64,000 bases of DNA from JBDWFY01 sp039976075 (lineage in GTDB: Bacteria > Pseudomonadota > Alphaproteobacteria > Rhizobiales > Stappiaceae): NCBI GenBank assembly GCA_039976075.1, contig JBDWFY010000018.1:342450-406449 (forward strand), given 5' to 3'. The translations under genes and the position numbers were made by a program. The notes beneath the pieces were generated by a model. That model made no database searches. It was not told where the DNA came from and saw only the letters and a list, made by a program, of their open reading frames with translations. Positions 52,275 to 61,703 of this stretch are shown here, piece by piece (the first letter of the stretch is position 1; the number at the start of each line of letters is the position of its first letter).

Positions 52275-52305
52275 GTAATTCATCCAAATTGATCAAGGAA
52301 CCTGA

Positions 52306-53682
52306 TCAGCCCATGGATTGCAGCAGCGTATCAACAGATGCCTTTGCGTCTCCATAAAACATCCGTGTATTTTCTTTATAGAACAGCGGATTTTCGATAC
52401 CGGAATAGCCAGTGCCCTGACCGCGCTTGGAGACGAAAACCTGCTTCGCTTTCCAGACTTCAAGCACCGGCATACCCGCAATCGGACTGCCGGGGTCTTC
52501 CTGAGCCGCCGGATTGACGATGTCGTTGGATCCCACGACGATCACAACATCGGTTTCTGGAAAATCGTCGTTGATCTCATCCATTTCCAACACGATGTCA
52601 TAAGGAACTTTGGCCTCTGCCAGCAGAACGTTCATGTGACCCGGAAGCCGTCCGGCGACCGGATGAATGCCAAATCGCACATTCTTACCTTTTGAACGAA
52701 GCCGGCGAGTCAACTCCGAAATGCTGCTCTGTGCCTGCGCTACCGCCATGCCGTAGCCGGGAACAATGATGACTTCATCCGCATCTTCAAGAGCTGCGGC
52801 CACACCATCTGCATCAATCGCGATCTGTTCCCCTTCAATTTCGACTCCGGAGGAAACAGCGTTCCCGAAACCACCCAATATCACACTGATAAACTGGCGG
52901 TTCATTGCCTTGCACATAATGTAGGACAGAATAGCCCCTGAAGAACCAACCAGCGCTCCGGTGACGATCAGCAGGTCATTGCCCAGCAGGAAGCCGGTGG
53001 CCGCCGCCGCCCAGCCTGAATAGGAGTTGAGCATCGATACCACAACAGGCATGTCAGCTCCGCCGATCGCCATCACCAGATGAGCGCCAATCACAAAGGC
53101 GATCAAGGTCATCAGGATCAATGTCCACGTACCTGCATGGTTCAAGTAGAGTACCAGGAGCAGTAGGCACAATGCCAGCATGCCCAGATTCATCAAGTGG
53201 CGACCAGGCAGCGTCAGCGCCTTGCCACCAATCGAACCGGCCAGTTTTCCATAGGCGATGATCGATCCGGTGAAGGTTATTGCACCGATGAACACGCCGA
53301 GAAAAATCTCGACTTCGTGTATGACCAATTCCGCACCGACCAGTCCGGCTGGTGGATTGATATCGGAATTGATACCGATGAAGACAGCCGCCAGACCAAC
53401 AAAGGAATGCAAGGCTGCAACAAGCTGCGGCATACCGGTCATCTCGACCCGGCTGGCGACGATCACTCCGATAACCGCACCGATCAGCAGCATCGGGATC
53501 AGCCACGCATATCCGCTGACTTCCGGTCCAAAAATTGTTGCAAAGACCGCAATCGCCATACCGACGATACCGTACCAGACCGCACGCTTAGCGCGTTCCT
53601 GATTGCTCAGCCCTCCGAGGCTGAGAATGAATAAGACCGAAGCCGCAATGTAGGCGGCTGTGACAATACCTGTCGAAAGCAT
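52306..53682 (-). CDS. pntB: NAD(P) transhydrogenase subunit beta
   Basis: 458 residues. The N-terminal part contains about nine hydrophobic helices (to about 265). The C-terminal NADP-binding domain III has VIIVPGYGMAVAQAQ, HPVAGRLPGHMNVLLAEA and VVIVGSNDIVNPAA. With PntA it couples hydride transfer between NADH and NADP+ to proton re-entry, supplying NADPH. The length matches E. coli PntB (462). It starts 12 bp after the pntA stop. A strong terminator follows. Confidence 0.97.
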   Translation of the reverse strand: MLSTGIVTAAYIAASVLFILSLGGLSNQERAKRAVWYGIVGMAIAVFATIFGPEVSGYAWLIPMLLIGAVIGVIVASRVEMTGMPQLVAALHSFVGLAAVFIGINSDINPPAGLVGAELVIHEVEIFLGVFIGAITFTGSIIAYGKLAGSIGGKALTLPGRHLMNLGMLALCLLLLVLYLNHAGTWTLILMTLIAFVIGAHLVMAIGGADMPVVVSMLNSYSGWAAAATGFLLGNDLLIVTGALVGSSGAILSYIMCKAMNRQFISVILGGFGNAVSSGVEIEGEQIAIDADGVAAALEDADEVIIVPGYGMAVAQAQSSISELTRRLRSKGKNVRFGIHPVAGRLPGHMNVLLAEAKVPYDIVLEMDEINDDFPETDVVIVVGSNDIVNPAAQEDPGSPIAGMPVLEVWKAKQVFVSKRGQGTGYSGIENPLFYKENTRMFYGDAKASVDTLLQSMG

Positions 53683-53694
53683 GATGTCCGCCCC

Positions 53695-55254
53695 TCAGCT
53701 TTTGTTAAACATGGCTAGCATGCGCCGGGTGACCATAAAGCCACCCACGATGTTGATGGTGGCAATAAGCACCGAAATACTTGCCAGCAGCGGCACGATG
53801 AAGCCGGACGAGCCGATCTGTAGCAAAGCACCGATGATGATTATCCCGGAAATTGCGTTAGTGACGGCCATGAGCGGCGTGTGCAGTGCATGGGCGACAC
53901 CCCAGATAACCTGAAATCCGACGAAACAACTCAGAGCAAACACAATAAAATGCTGCATGAAGCTTGCCGGGGCATAGGCTCCGATAAGCAGCATCAGCAA
54001 CCCGCCGACGACCAGCATCCCGACCTGGTTGCGCGATGCCTTACGGAAGGCGGCAGCTTCTGCTTCTGCAATTTCCTCTGCGGTCGGTTCTACCGTCTTG
54101 ACCGGCGGTTTCGCAATCGCCTTGATTTTCGGCGGTGGTGGTGGAAACGTCACTTCGCCCGCATTGACCACAGTGGAACCGCGGATCACGTCGTCTTCCA
54201 TATCAATGACCGGCTCACCGTTCTTCTCCGGTGTCAGATCATCGATCATATGGCGAATGTTGGTTGAATAGAGCGTGGAGGATTGCGCCGCCATGCGGGA
54301 AGGGAAATCCGTATACCCGATGATGGTCACACCATTGTCTGACTCGACCTTTTCATCCATCACCGTCAGGTCGCAGTTGCCACCCCGCTCCGCCGCCAGA
54401 TCGACGACAACCGAGCCGGGCTTCATCGCTTCGACCATATCCTTGAGCCAAAGCTTGGGGGCGTCGCGCCCCGGGATCAGTGCCGTTGTGATGACGATAT
54501 CGACATCGGGCGCCTGTTCACGGAAGAGGGCAAGCTGCTTTTCGCGAAACTCAGGTGAGGACGGCGCGGCATATCCACCGGATCCTGAACCGTCTTCCTG
54601 GAAATCAAGAAACAGGAACTCTGCTCCCATACTCTCAATCTGTTCGGATACTTCCGGACGAACGTCAAAGGCTCGAACAATCGCACCAAGAGACTGAGCT
54701 GCCCCGATGGCAGCAAGTCCGGCAACACCCGCCCCGATTACCAGTACCTTTGCTGGCGGCACTTTGCCGGCCGCTGTAATCTGCCCGGTAAAAAATCGAC
54801 CGAAGTTGTTGCCCGCCTCGATGACCGCCCTGTAGCCGGCAATATTGGCCATGGACGAAAGGGCATCCATCTTCTGTGCCCGGCTAATGCGAGGAACCAT
54901 GTCCATCGCCAGAGTGTTAATCCCGGCATCCTTAAGTTTGCCGAGTAAATCTTCATTCTGGGCGGGATAGATAAAGGATATCAGCGTCTGGTTTTTCTTT
55001 CCCAGCGCAATCTCATCTTCTTCCGGCGGACGCACTTTCACAAGGATATCGGTTTTCGACCATAGCTCTTTGGCATTGGCAGCAATCTCAACCCCGGCTT
55101 CCTTGTAGTCCGCATCCGAAAACCGCGCGGCTGCACCCGCACCGCTTTGGATAACACAGTCATAGCCGAGCTTTTGGAGCTGCTTCGCACTCTGAGGTGT
55201 CAGAGCGACCCGGTTCTCCCCCTCAAATGTCTCTGTCGGTGCCCCTATCCTCAT
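53695..55254 (-). CDS. pntA: NAD(P) transhydrogenase subunit alpha
   Basis: 519 residues: the NAD-binding domain I (MRIGAPTETFEGENRVALTP at the start; VLVIGAGVAGLAAIGAA; ADILVKVRPP-like region), a proline- and alanine-rich linker (PPPPPKIKAIAKPPV, about 385-400) and four C-terminal transmembrane helices. This is the fused, E. coli-type alpha subunit, not the split alpha1/alpha2 form found in some alphaproteobacteria. ATG 55254 follows GAGGGA. A frame to 55293 lacks a ribosome site and would precede the canonical MRIG start. Confidence 0.96.
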   Translation of the reverse strand: MRIGAPTETFEGENRVALTPQSAKQLQKLGYDCVIQSGAGAAARFSDADYKEAGVEIAANAKELWSKTDILVKVRPPEEDEIALGKKNQTLISFIYPAQNEDLLGKLKDAGINTLAMDMVPRISRAQKMDALSSMANIAGYRAVIEAGNNFGRFFTGQITAAGKVPPAKVLVIGAGVAGLAAIGAAQSLGAIVRAFDVRPEVSEQIESMGAEFLFLDFQEDGSGSGGYAAPSSPEFREKQLALFREQAPDVDIVITTALIPGRDAPKLWLKDMVEAMKPGSVVVDLAAERGGNCDLTVMDEKVESDNGVTIIGYTDFPSRMAAQSSTLYSTNIRHMIDDLTPEKNGEPVIDMEDDVIRGSTVVNAGEVTFPPPPPKIKAIAKPPVKTVEPTAEEIAEAEAAAFRKASRNQVGMLVVGGLLMLLIGAYAPASFMQHFIVFALSCFVGFQVIWGVAHALHTPLMAVTNAISGIIIIGALLQIGSSGFIVPLLASISVLIATINIVGGFMVTRRMLAMFNKS

Positions 55255-55624
55255 AAAACCGTCCCTCACATCGTACTTTTCGTCGCCTGGCATAAAAAAT
55301 AATTCTCAAAACTTCAATTTGAGAAAAATCTTCCCGCTCCATACCGCCTTAACAGCGTCTCAGCCATTGTCAATATTGGTCAGCATACTTTACAGAACCG
55401 CAGCAGAATAAAAAGCTGCTCATTCGATCAGGCTTCACAATCACGTAAGTTCGGCAAGATGTAATTCTGGTGTGTTGAGCCCAGCTGAAATGCGAGCCCC
55501 CATCTATTCTGAATGATGGTGGCAACTAATGTGTATCTATCGGGGCAGTGCAGCTGGCGCCGGCAGTTTTACAGTCGACCTGATGTCGGCTGAAACCAAT
55601 CGTGCCAGCTCAGCGTCGTATCGT
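55255..55624. other. 370-bp gap between pntA and the envelope cluster
   Basis: It holds the pntAB promoter and the 3' end region of the aminotransferase gene. No supported gene and no strong terminator hairpin was found by eye. Confidence 0.45.
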
Positions 55625-57076
55625 TTACCGCGGTCGTTTTGCATACTGCGCGAGAAAATCCTTAACGATACCAACAACACCGCGTTGAAGAATGTCCTCC
55701 AGGGATCGAAGAAATTCCTCGACATCATTCGCAGACGTTATCAGCGGTGGCTCGAGGCGGATAACATTGCGATTATACTCCGTAAAGGCAACGAGCACGT
55801 TATGATCGCGCAGCAATAGACAGCCGACGAAGCCGCAAAGACTGCCCTTGAGTTTTGCATCCAAAACCGACACGGCCTGACGGAGACCGAAGGGCAAAGT
55901 TTGGCTGAAATCATGCAGTTCAACGCCAATCATCAATCCACGTCCGCGCACGTCTTTGATTATCTTTGGATATTTGCGCTTGAGCGATTCCAGACCTGAA
56001 ATCAATTGTGAACCAACAACAGCAGCGTTTTCAATCAAGCCTTCGTCGTAAAGGATGTTCAACGCTTCGATGGAAGTGATGCATGCTTCACCAATTCCGC
56101 CGAACGTTGCCGGACCATGAATCAACGCTGTCTTTGGTGACCCATATGCTTTCATATAAATATCGCGGTCGGCAATCATCGCCGCCATCGCGCATTTCCC
56201 GCCACCAAGAGATTTGGCCAAGGCCGTAATATCCGGGACAACCCCTGCATGCTCGAAAGCGAAGAATCGGCCGGTGCGCCCCATTCCGCATTGCACCTCA
56301 TCAGCCACCCACAAGACGTTATGACTATCGCAAAGTTCACGGAGCTCGCGCCAGTAGCCTGGTGGGGCCTCGAAAATTCCAGCGCCTCCCTGGATCGTTT
56401 CCAGGACAACGATGCCAATCTCCTGGTCACCTTCGATCGCGGTTCGTATTGCAGCGATGTCTGCAAATGGCACCCGCACAGTATTGTCCACCAGATGGAA
56501 ACTTGAACGATAGAATTCAGAATCAGTTAGAGAAAGCGCGCCCTTTGTTTTTCCATGGAAGCTATTCTGGGCATATATTATTTTGGATCGTTGCGGCCCC
56601 TGGACCTGCTCGGCGAGTTTGATCGCAGCTTCCATTGCCTCGGATCCTGACGAGCCAAAGAACACCATGCTTAGATTACCGGGCGAGATCTCAGCGAGGT
56701 TGTAGGCCAATGCGCTGGCATATTGGGAAAGGAACGCCATAGCGATCTCGTGGCGCTTTTCATCCTGAAATTGCTTGCGGGCAGCCAGAATGCGCGGGTG
56801 GTTGTGCCCAAAAGCCAATGAGCCGAAACCACCGAAAAAGTCCAGAATGCGGCGACCGTCCGCTGTGAAATAGTGCATTCCCTCAGCGCGGCTGACAACG
56901 ACCTGATCAAAGCCAAGCAATTTCAGAAAATGCAGCTGGCCGGGGTTTATGTGTGTCGCAAAAAGATCGGAGATGCGCTTCTGCTCAAGCGACTTGGCCT
57001 CATCAACAGTGAGCAGATCAGGCCGCTCTATCGTATGTTTGTCTTCATGCGAAACTACATCTTCAACTTCGGACAT
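55625..57076 (-). CDS. Class III PLP aminotransferase in the envelope glycolipid cluster
   Basis: 483 residues of the acetylornithine/ornithine-type (class III) aminotransferase fold. Conserved blocks are FFGGFGSLAFGHNHPRI, FFGSSGSEAMEAAIKLAE, AQNSFHGKTKGALSLT and VADEVQCGMGRTGRFF. The PLP lysine is in ALAKSLGGGK (about 285), and HGPATFGGIGEA contacts the phosphate. A ~45-residue N-terminal extension precedes the core. The neighbourhood (sugar SDR, polyprenyl-phosphate sugar genes) suggests amination of a sugar-derived or lipid-linked keto or aldehyde group rather than ornithine metabolism; that is inference. HpnO-type hopanoid aminotransferases are an alternative, since they share this fold. 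It lies 27 bp after the SDR gene. Confidence 0.85.
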   Translation of the reverse strand: MSEVEDVVSHEDKHTIERPDLLTVDEAKSLEQKRISDLFATHINPGQLHFLKLLGFDQVVVSRAEGMHYFTADGRRILDFFGGFGSLAFGHNHPRILAARKQFQDEKRHEIAMAFLSQYASALAYNLAEISPGNLSMVFFGSSGSEAMEAAIKLAEQVQGPQRSKIIYAQNSFHGKTKGALSLTDSEFYRSSFHLVDNTVRVPFADIAAIRTAIEGDQEIGIVVLETIQGGAGIFEAPPGYWRELRELCDSHNVLWVADEVQCGMGRTGRFFAFEHAGVVPDITALAKSLGGGKCAMAAMIADRDIYMKAYGSPKTALIHGPATFGGIGEACITSIEALNILYDEGLIENAAVVGSQLISGLESLKRKYPKIIKDVRGRGLMIGVELHDFSQTLPFGLRQAVSVLDAKLKGSLCGFVGCLLLRDHNVLVAFTEYNRNVIRLEPPLITSANDVEEFLRSLEDILQRGVVGIVKDFLAQYAKRPR

Positions 57077-57103
57077 CAATAATTCTCGCTGGTTGCGACA
57101 TCG

Positions 57104-58135
57104 TCATGCATTTGATTTTTGTGATTTGGCCATCAGTGCCGCCAGTTGATCCGCTGCTCGACGGTCCCCTTTTGCTGCGCGATAGTCCCAGTAGGCCGCA
57201 AGGAGCATGTCCGTGTCACCGACACCTGCATGCCAACCAAGGTCGCGTTCTGCCGCTGTAGTGTCCACGATGCATACCTCATCAGCGATCTTGTATTGCT
57301 CTGGATCCATGAGAGGGACATTGGCCCAATCGAGCGCATCCAGCACAAATTTGACGGCAGGTGCCGGTGTCGGAATGATCAGCGAATAGCTGCGGGCCTC
57401 AGTAATAAGCCTGCCCAACAGGCTGCGGATCGAAGGGGGATCTTTTGAACCTAAATTGTAGGCGTTGTTTGGAACACCGGCCTGCCATGCACGCCACGCG
57501 GCCTGCGCACAGTCATAGACGGAGACGAACTGATAGGGATTACGGCCACCACCAATTGTCGGGACCGGCAGATGATTGTCGACCAGTTTGAACAGTTTCT
57601 GCAAAATGCCAAGCCGCCCCGGGCCGATGATGAGCCTTGGACGGAAAATCGAAATTCTAAAACCTCGGTCGCGGTATGTTTGGCACAAGCTTTCCGAGGC
57701 CAGTTTGCTGAGACCATACTCGCCCAACGGTTTAGTGGGATGATCTTCGCGGGTCGGAGTATGGTGAATGTGACCATAAACCATGTCGGTCGTGAAATGG
57801 ACAAGCTTTCTGCTTCCAGCCACTTCCATGCGATCAAGCAGATGCTGCAGCCCATCATGGTTCACCGGCCAGAAGAAATCTCGCCGCTTCGCCCGCGGCA
57901 GAATTGGGCTGAGCATCTTTGCCGACAGGTTGTACACCATGTCGGTCTCACGGATGTCGAAATTAAGGACAGCATCGCGGTTCGTAATATCGAGGGCCTG
58001 GTATTGCACGCGATCATTTGTTGGACTTTCGGGTTTCTGGATGTCCGCAATGACGACTTCCTCTCCCATTTCTGTGAGGTCGCGGACGAGCGCCTGTCCG
58101 ACGAAACCACTGCCTCCAACTAATACGTGTCGCAT
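57104..58135 (-). CDS. NAD-dependent epimerase/dehydratase (extended SDR)
   Basis: 343 residues. NAD motif GGSGFVGQALV is at about 7-17, followed by DITNRDAV, the active-site region FTTDMVYG and YGLSK (Tyr/Lys pair, about 150-154), then RPRLIIGPGRLGI. It acts on a nucleotide- or lipid-linked sugar, or on a sterol-like substrate in some relatives. In this cluster it may provide the reductase or epimerase step that DprE2 (a short SDR) performs in mycobacteria; the fold differs, so this is only a hypothesis. ATG 58135 gives the canonical N-terminus; a longer frame to 58201 is rejected. It is cotranscribed with the aminotransferase. Confidence 0.85.
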   Translation of the reverse strand: MRHVLVGGSGFVGQALVRDLTEMGEEVVIADIQKPESPTNDRVQYQALDITNRDAVLNFDIRETDMVYNLSAKMLSPILPRAKRRDFFWPVNHDGLQHLLDRMEVAGSRKLVHFTTDMVYGHIHHTPTREDHPTKPLGEYGLSKLASESLCQTYRDRGFRISIFRPRLIIGPGRLGILQKLFKLVDNHLPVPTIGGGRNPYQFVSVYDCAQAAWRAWQAGVPNNAYNLGSKDPPSIRSLLGRLITEARSYSLIIPTPAPAVKFVLDALDWANVPLMDPEQYKIADEVCIVDTTAAERDLGWHAGVGDTDMLLAAYWDYRAAKGDRRAADQLAALMAKSQKSNA

Positions 58136-58391
58136 AAATTCTGCCTTTATCCCAAATCTCCAGCTTCCATACTCATGACACCAGATTGAAGGCCCAGCCA
58201 CGCCCGGTTCAGGTCATGCTGGCGAGTGGAGTGCTTCGGACACCAGATCGTTTTACCGTTATAGAACAGGTACTTTCTCTATTCGGTGCGCGCCGATAGT
58301 TTGCGCCGTTCCGTTGACCGCAGATGACAATATGGCACACCCGTAGCATACTAGCGGCTAGTCACGAATTTCAACAGCCTGGAATCCAACC

Positions 58392-58760
58392 ATGGTAAAC
58401 TACATACCGCTCATCCTTTTTACTGTTCTGACGAATGCAATCGCCCAAATCTTTTTGAAAAAGGGCATGCTCACAATGGAGTCGGAAAGTATGCGGTCAG
58501 GAGCGGTTTTGACCACCGTGATTCAGATCGTCTTCAATCCCTATGTTTTTGCAGGTCTTTGCATTTTCGTGATCAGCATGGCTTCGCATTTATTTGTTTT
58601 GTCAAAAGTCGAGCTAAGCTTTGCCTACCCGTTTCTGAGCCTCGCATACGTCGTTGTATTGGCCTACGCCTACTATGGATTTGGCGAAGACGTCAGCTTT
58701 GTCCGTGTTGCCGGTGTGGCCCTCATCTGTGCGGGAACGCTGCTGGTCGCCCAAAGTTGA
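58392..58760 (+). CDS. SMR/EmrE-like small membrane transporter (ArnE/ArnF-like)
   Basis: 122 residues with four hydrophobic helices (about 3-20, 36-66, 70-92, 98-120). It carries the SMR/EamA pattern: LTNAIAQIFLKKG in helix 1 and SKVELSFAYPFLSLAYVVV in helix 3. ArnE/ArnF of this size flip undecaprenyl-phosphate-aminoarabinose across the inner membrane. In this cluster a polyprenyl-phosphate-sugar flippase is the likely role. It is the only plus-strand gene of the cluster, divergent from the SDR and convergent with the DprE1-like gene. Confidence 0.85.
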   Translation: MVNYIPLILFTVLTNAIAQIFLKKGMLTMESESMRSGAVLTTVIQIVFNPYVFAGLCIFVISMASHLFVLSKVELSFAYPFLSLAYVVVLAYAYYGFGEDVSFVRVAGVALICAGTLLVAQS

Positions 58761-58859
58761 AGCGCCGAGCATTCTCTCTTTTCCATTCGCGCAGATTGGC
58801 TTTCTGGTGCGTGATCTGCCAAACGGTTCCACGCAGGTTTGAACGCGATTGGCTCACTC

Positions 58860-60185
58860 TCACGGCGCAACGCGCCGCCAGAAATCCGACGCCAGACCGG
58901 AATCAAGATGTGCAGTAAATCTCTCAAGTTCGGGATATCCGAACGACCACATGTTTCGTGGAATGCGTCCGTCTTTTGCCGCATAGAGGCGGCCACCGGC
59001 TTCGCGCACAATTGCGTCAAGACGTTCAAACAGCTGTAACGTCGCTTCGCCCTTGTTTGGAAAATCAAGTGCCAACGTTGCGCCAGCACGCGGGAATGAC
59101 AGATAGCCCACTGAGGGAACCTCGCCGAAGGTTTTAAGGACGGCCAGGAAGGAGCCTTGCCCACTACGCGCGATTTCATCGAGAAGCGCAGACGTGGCCT
59201 GACGCATGGACGCCTTTGGAACAACACACTGATACTGCCAGAACCCGCGGCGGCTATAGAGACGGTTCCAGTTGGTGATGGCATCAAGTGGATAGAAGAA
59301 ATTGGCATAATGTTGCTGGAGGTTGCCAGCTTTGCGCCTTTGGACTGCGAAGTAGAATTTGTTGAACAGGCCGACCGTGAACCGGTTCAGCAGCCAGCTC
59401 GGGGCATCCACCGGCACGTTCAGTGCATTGGAGCAAGAATGCGGTGTCAGGTCACCTTCCTGGCTCCAATTTCCACGCGAGAACACGCCGCGCCCACACT
59501 CCTGACCTTTGGCCGTGCAATCGATCCATGCCACGGTATGTTCATGTGACAAAATCGACTCTTCCGAGAGGGTCCAGAACTCCTCAAGATTTGAAAATGG
59601 CAGGATTTCAACTTCGAGATGGCTGCTCTTGATAGGCTGAAGTTTTATTTCCGCCCACTCGATAATACCCGTTAAGCCCAGCCCCCCGACGGTCGCAGAA
59701 AACAGGCCAATACTATCGTCCGGGCCGATCTCGACGCGCGAACCATTTGAACGCAACAATCCCAAACGCAGGACATGATTGCCGAAACTACCGGCGCGAT
59801 GGTGGTTTTTCCCATGTACGTCGTTTGCGATTGCGCCGCCAAGAGTGACAAATCTCGTACCTGGTGACACCGGTACAAAATATCCTAAAGGAACAACCGC
59901 GCGGAGGATCGCATCAAGAGTTATGCCGGCTTCCGCTTTAAGACTGCCTGTAGCGGTATCCAGGTTTATGAGATTGTTCAACGCTGACATCTCGATGATG
60001 CCACCATTTGAATTGAGCACACTGTCACCATACGAGCGCCGCATACCGACAGGCAGCACAGTAGCAAAGTGCATTTCCTCAATCAGCGCATTCAGTTCGG
60101 CTTTGCTGCTCGGTCTTGCTACATTCTGCACCGAACGGATGACCCGCCCCCACGACAAAGCATCGCTACGCTGTGTGAAAACCAT
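58860..60185 (-). CDS. DprE1-like FAD oxidase (polyprenyl-phosphoryl-pentose 2'-oxidase)
   Basis: 441 residues, vanillyl-alcohol-oxidase-type FAD flavoprotein. LPVGMRRSYGDS binds FAD pyrophosphate, and the segment GGAIANDVHGKNHHRAGSFGNH closely follows mycobacterial DprE1, where the corresponding histidine carries the flavin in related proteins. The C-terminal RLYAAKDGRIP contains the lysine region equivalent to the DprE1 active-site lysine. DprE1 oxidises decaprenylphosphoryl-ribose at C2' on the way to the arabinose donor. The gene is 7 bp downstream of the HAD-UbiA gene, which should make its substrate. Also related to rhizobial NoeO-type proteins for Nod-factor arabinosylation. Confidence 0.9.
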   Translation of the reverse strand: MVFTQRSDALSWGRVIRSVQNVARPSSKAELNALIEEMHFATVLPVGMRRSYGDSVLNSNGGIIEMSALNNLINLDTATGSLKAEAGITLDAILRAVVPLGYFVPVSPGTRFVTLGGAIANDVHGKNHHRAGSFGNHVLRLGLLRSNGSRVEIGPDDSIGLFSATVGGLGLTGIIEWAEIKLQPIKSSHLEVEILPFSNLEEFWTLSEESILSHEHTVAWIDCTAKGQECGRGVFSRGNWSQEGDLTPHSCSNALNVPVDAPSWLLNRFTVGLFNKFYFAVQRRKAGNLQQHYANFFYPLDAITNWNRLYSRRGFWQYQCVVPKASMRQATSALLDEIARSGQGSFLAVLKTFGEVPSVGYLSFPRAGATLALDFPNKGEATLQLFERLDAIVREAGGRLYAAKDGRIPRNMWSFGYPELERFTAHLDSGLASDFWRRVAP

Positions 60186-60192
60186 CGTCAGA

Positions 60193-61665
60193 TCAGCCCA
60201 AACCGATCAATGCGATCAGCAAACTTACACCCATGCAAAACCCGAGTAACAGGCTGGCACGGTCACTGAGTGCGAAGGCAACCGGGTCGTCATGAAGCTC
60301 ACCGCGGTGCGAAACAAGCCATATCCGCCCGAGAAACAGAAATAGAAACAGGGGAATCGCCCAAAGATAAATCGGGCTGGCGTAGCTATCGCGCGAAAAT
60401 GCATCTTCAATCAGATACACGATCATGATCAGGACAGCGCCATGCGCGGAGGCAAGACCGATGCTGAGAGTGAGGGGCGCATCCGCAGCCATGTAGCCGC
60501 GACCGGGTAATCTTTCGATCCCATGCTGGGCCAGCCGTAATACCTCTGTATGTCTCTTTGCGACTGACAGAGACAGAAACACAAACATCGAAAAAACGAG
60601 CAACCATGGCGACAGCAGGACGTCTGTCAGTACGATCCCCAGGAGCAACCGAACCGTAAACAAGCTGGCCAGTACGACAACATCGACGATGGGCAAACGT
60701 TTCCACACGAATGTGTAGCTCAGGGTCAAAACCAGGTAAGCCAGCAGCACCACAAACGGTTCAAAGCCAGAAGTGCTGACCAGGCCAAAACCCGAGGCTA
60801 GCAGAAACACTGCCAGCAGAACTGCGCCACGAATCGACAGATTACCGGACGCGATTGACCGCAATCGCTTTGACCAATGTTTGCGATCGTTCGGCAGGTC
60901 CCAGAGATCATTGACAATATAAGTTGCGGATGCCGTGAGACTCAGCGCAAAAAATCCGATCAATGCCTGCCACCAGGCGGTGAGATCGCCTGCCTTACCG
61001 CCCAGAATCAGCGGCACGAAAATGATGGCGTTTTTTGCCCATTGATGCGGGCGCAGGCTGAGCAGGAGTGTCGCGATCGTATTTTGAGGCCTTGAAAAAT
61101 CTGTAACAGGTTTACCACTGCCGCGCAGGCGCTTCGCGACCTTTTCATTGGCGTCAACCAGAATTCCACCGACGCTTTCGCGCCACACGGCTAGATCTTC
61201 TTGCTTGCTACCAGCGAATACGAACCCATCCGGGAAGCGACTACGTAATAGCCGTGCCTTTTCTTGCCCGTCCTGACTGGATGTTTCATCACAGACAATG
61301 ATTTCACTGATAAATGGAAACCGGCTTACAATGACCTCGGCGACGGAACGGTGCGCAGAGGTCACCAGGACAATCTCGCGGCCAGTTGCGGCCTGTGATT
61401 TGACATAGGCAACGAACGCTTCTTTTACCGGCCAGTCTTTGGCGTTAAGCGGCCGTCGGCTTGAGAACCAGCCAGTAACGGCTGCGCGGCCCTCAAAAAA
61501 TTTTGCAAGCAATTTCCAGAGTAACGCCGGCTTCGACCGGACAACCTCCAGACACATCTCATCAAGCGCTCTCGTCTTGAGTACGGCATGGTCCAAGTCG
61601 ATTGCCAACGGCATCTGCGACTCGTCGGTGGCTTGCAAATCAAGCTCATCGGTTACGTTTTGCAA
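60193..61665 (-). CDS. HAD domain fused to UbiA-family prenyltransferase (DPPR synthase-like)
   Basis: 490 residues. The N-terminal ~190 residues are a HAD-type domain (IDLDHAVLKTR at 22-32, LVTSAHRS, FAGSKQEDLAVW). A UbiA membrane domain follows from about 205, with SLRPHQWAKNAIIFVPLILGG and the polyprenyl/PRPP aspartate motif NDLWDLPNDRKH (about 257-268). The UbiA part resembles mycobacterial Rv3806c and rhizobial NoeC, which join phosphoribosyl diphosphate to polyprenyl phosphate; the HAD part would remove the 5-phosphate. HAD motif I is DLDHA instead of DxDGT, so phosphatase activity is in doubt. It uses TTG 61665 as start with AAGGTGAG upstream. Confidence 0.9.
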   Translation of the reverse strand: MQNVTDELDLQATDESQMPLAIDLDHAVLKTRALDEMCLEVVRSKPALLWKLLAKFFEGRAAVTGWFSSRRPLNAKDWPVKEAFVAYVKSQAATGREIVLVTSAHRSVAEVIVSRFPFISEIIVCDETSSQDGQEKARLLRSRFPDGFVFAGSKQEDLAVWRESVGGILVDANEKVAKRLRGSGKPVTDFSRPQNTIATLLLSLRPHQWAKNAIIFVPLILGGKAGDLTAWWQALIGFFALSLTASATYIVNDLWDLPNDRKHWSKRLRSIASGNLSIRGAVLLAVFLLASGFGLVSTSGFEPFVVLLAYLVLTLSYTFVWKRLPIVDVVVLASLFTVRLLLGIVLTDVLLSPWLLVFSMFVFLSLSVAKRHTEVLRLAQHGIERLPGRGYMAADAPLTLSIGLASAHGAVLIMIVYLIEDAFSRDSYASPIYLWAIPLFLFLFLGRIWLVSHRGELHDDPVAFALSDRASLLLGFCMGVSLLIALIGLG

Positions 61666-61703
61666 ATCTCACCTTCTTCAAATAACGCCGCATTGCGCAA
61701 TTT

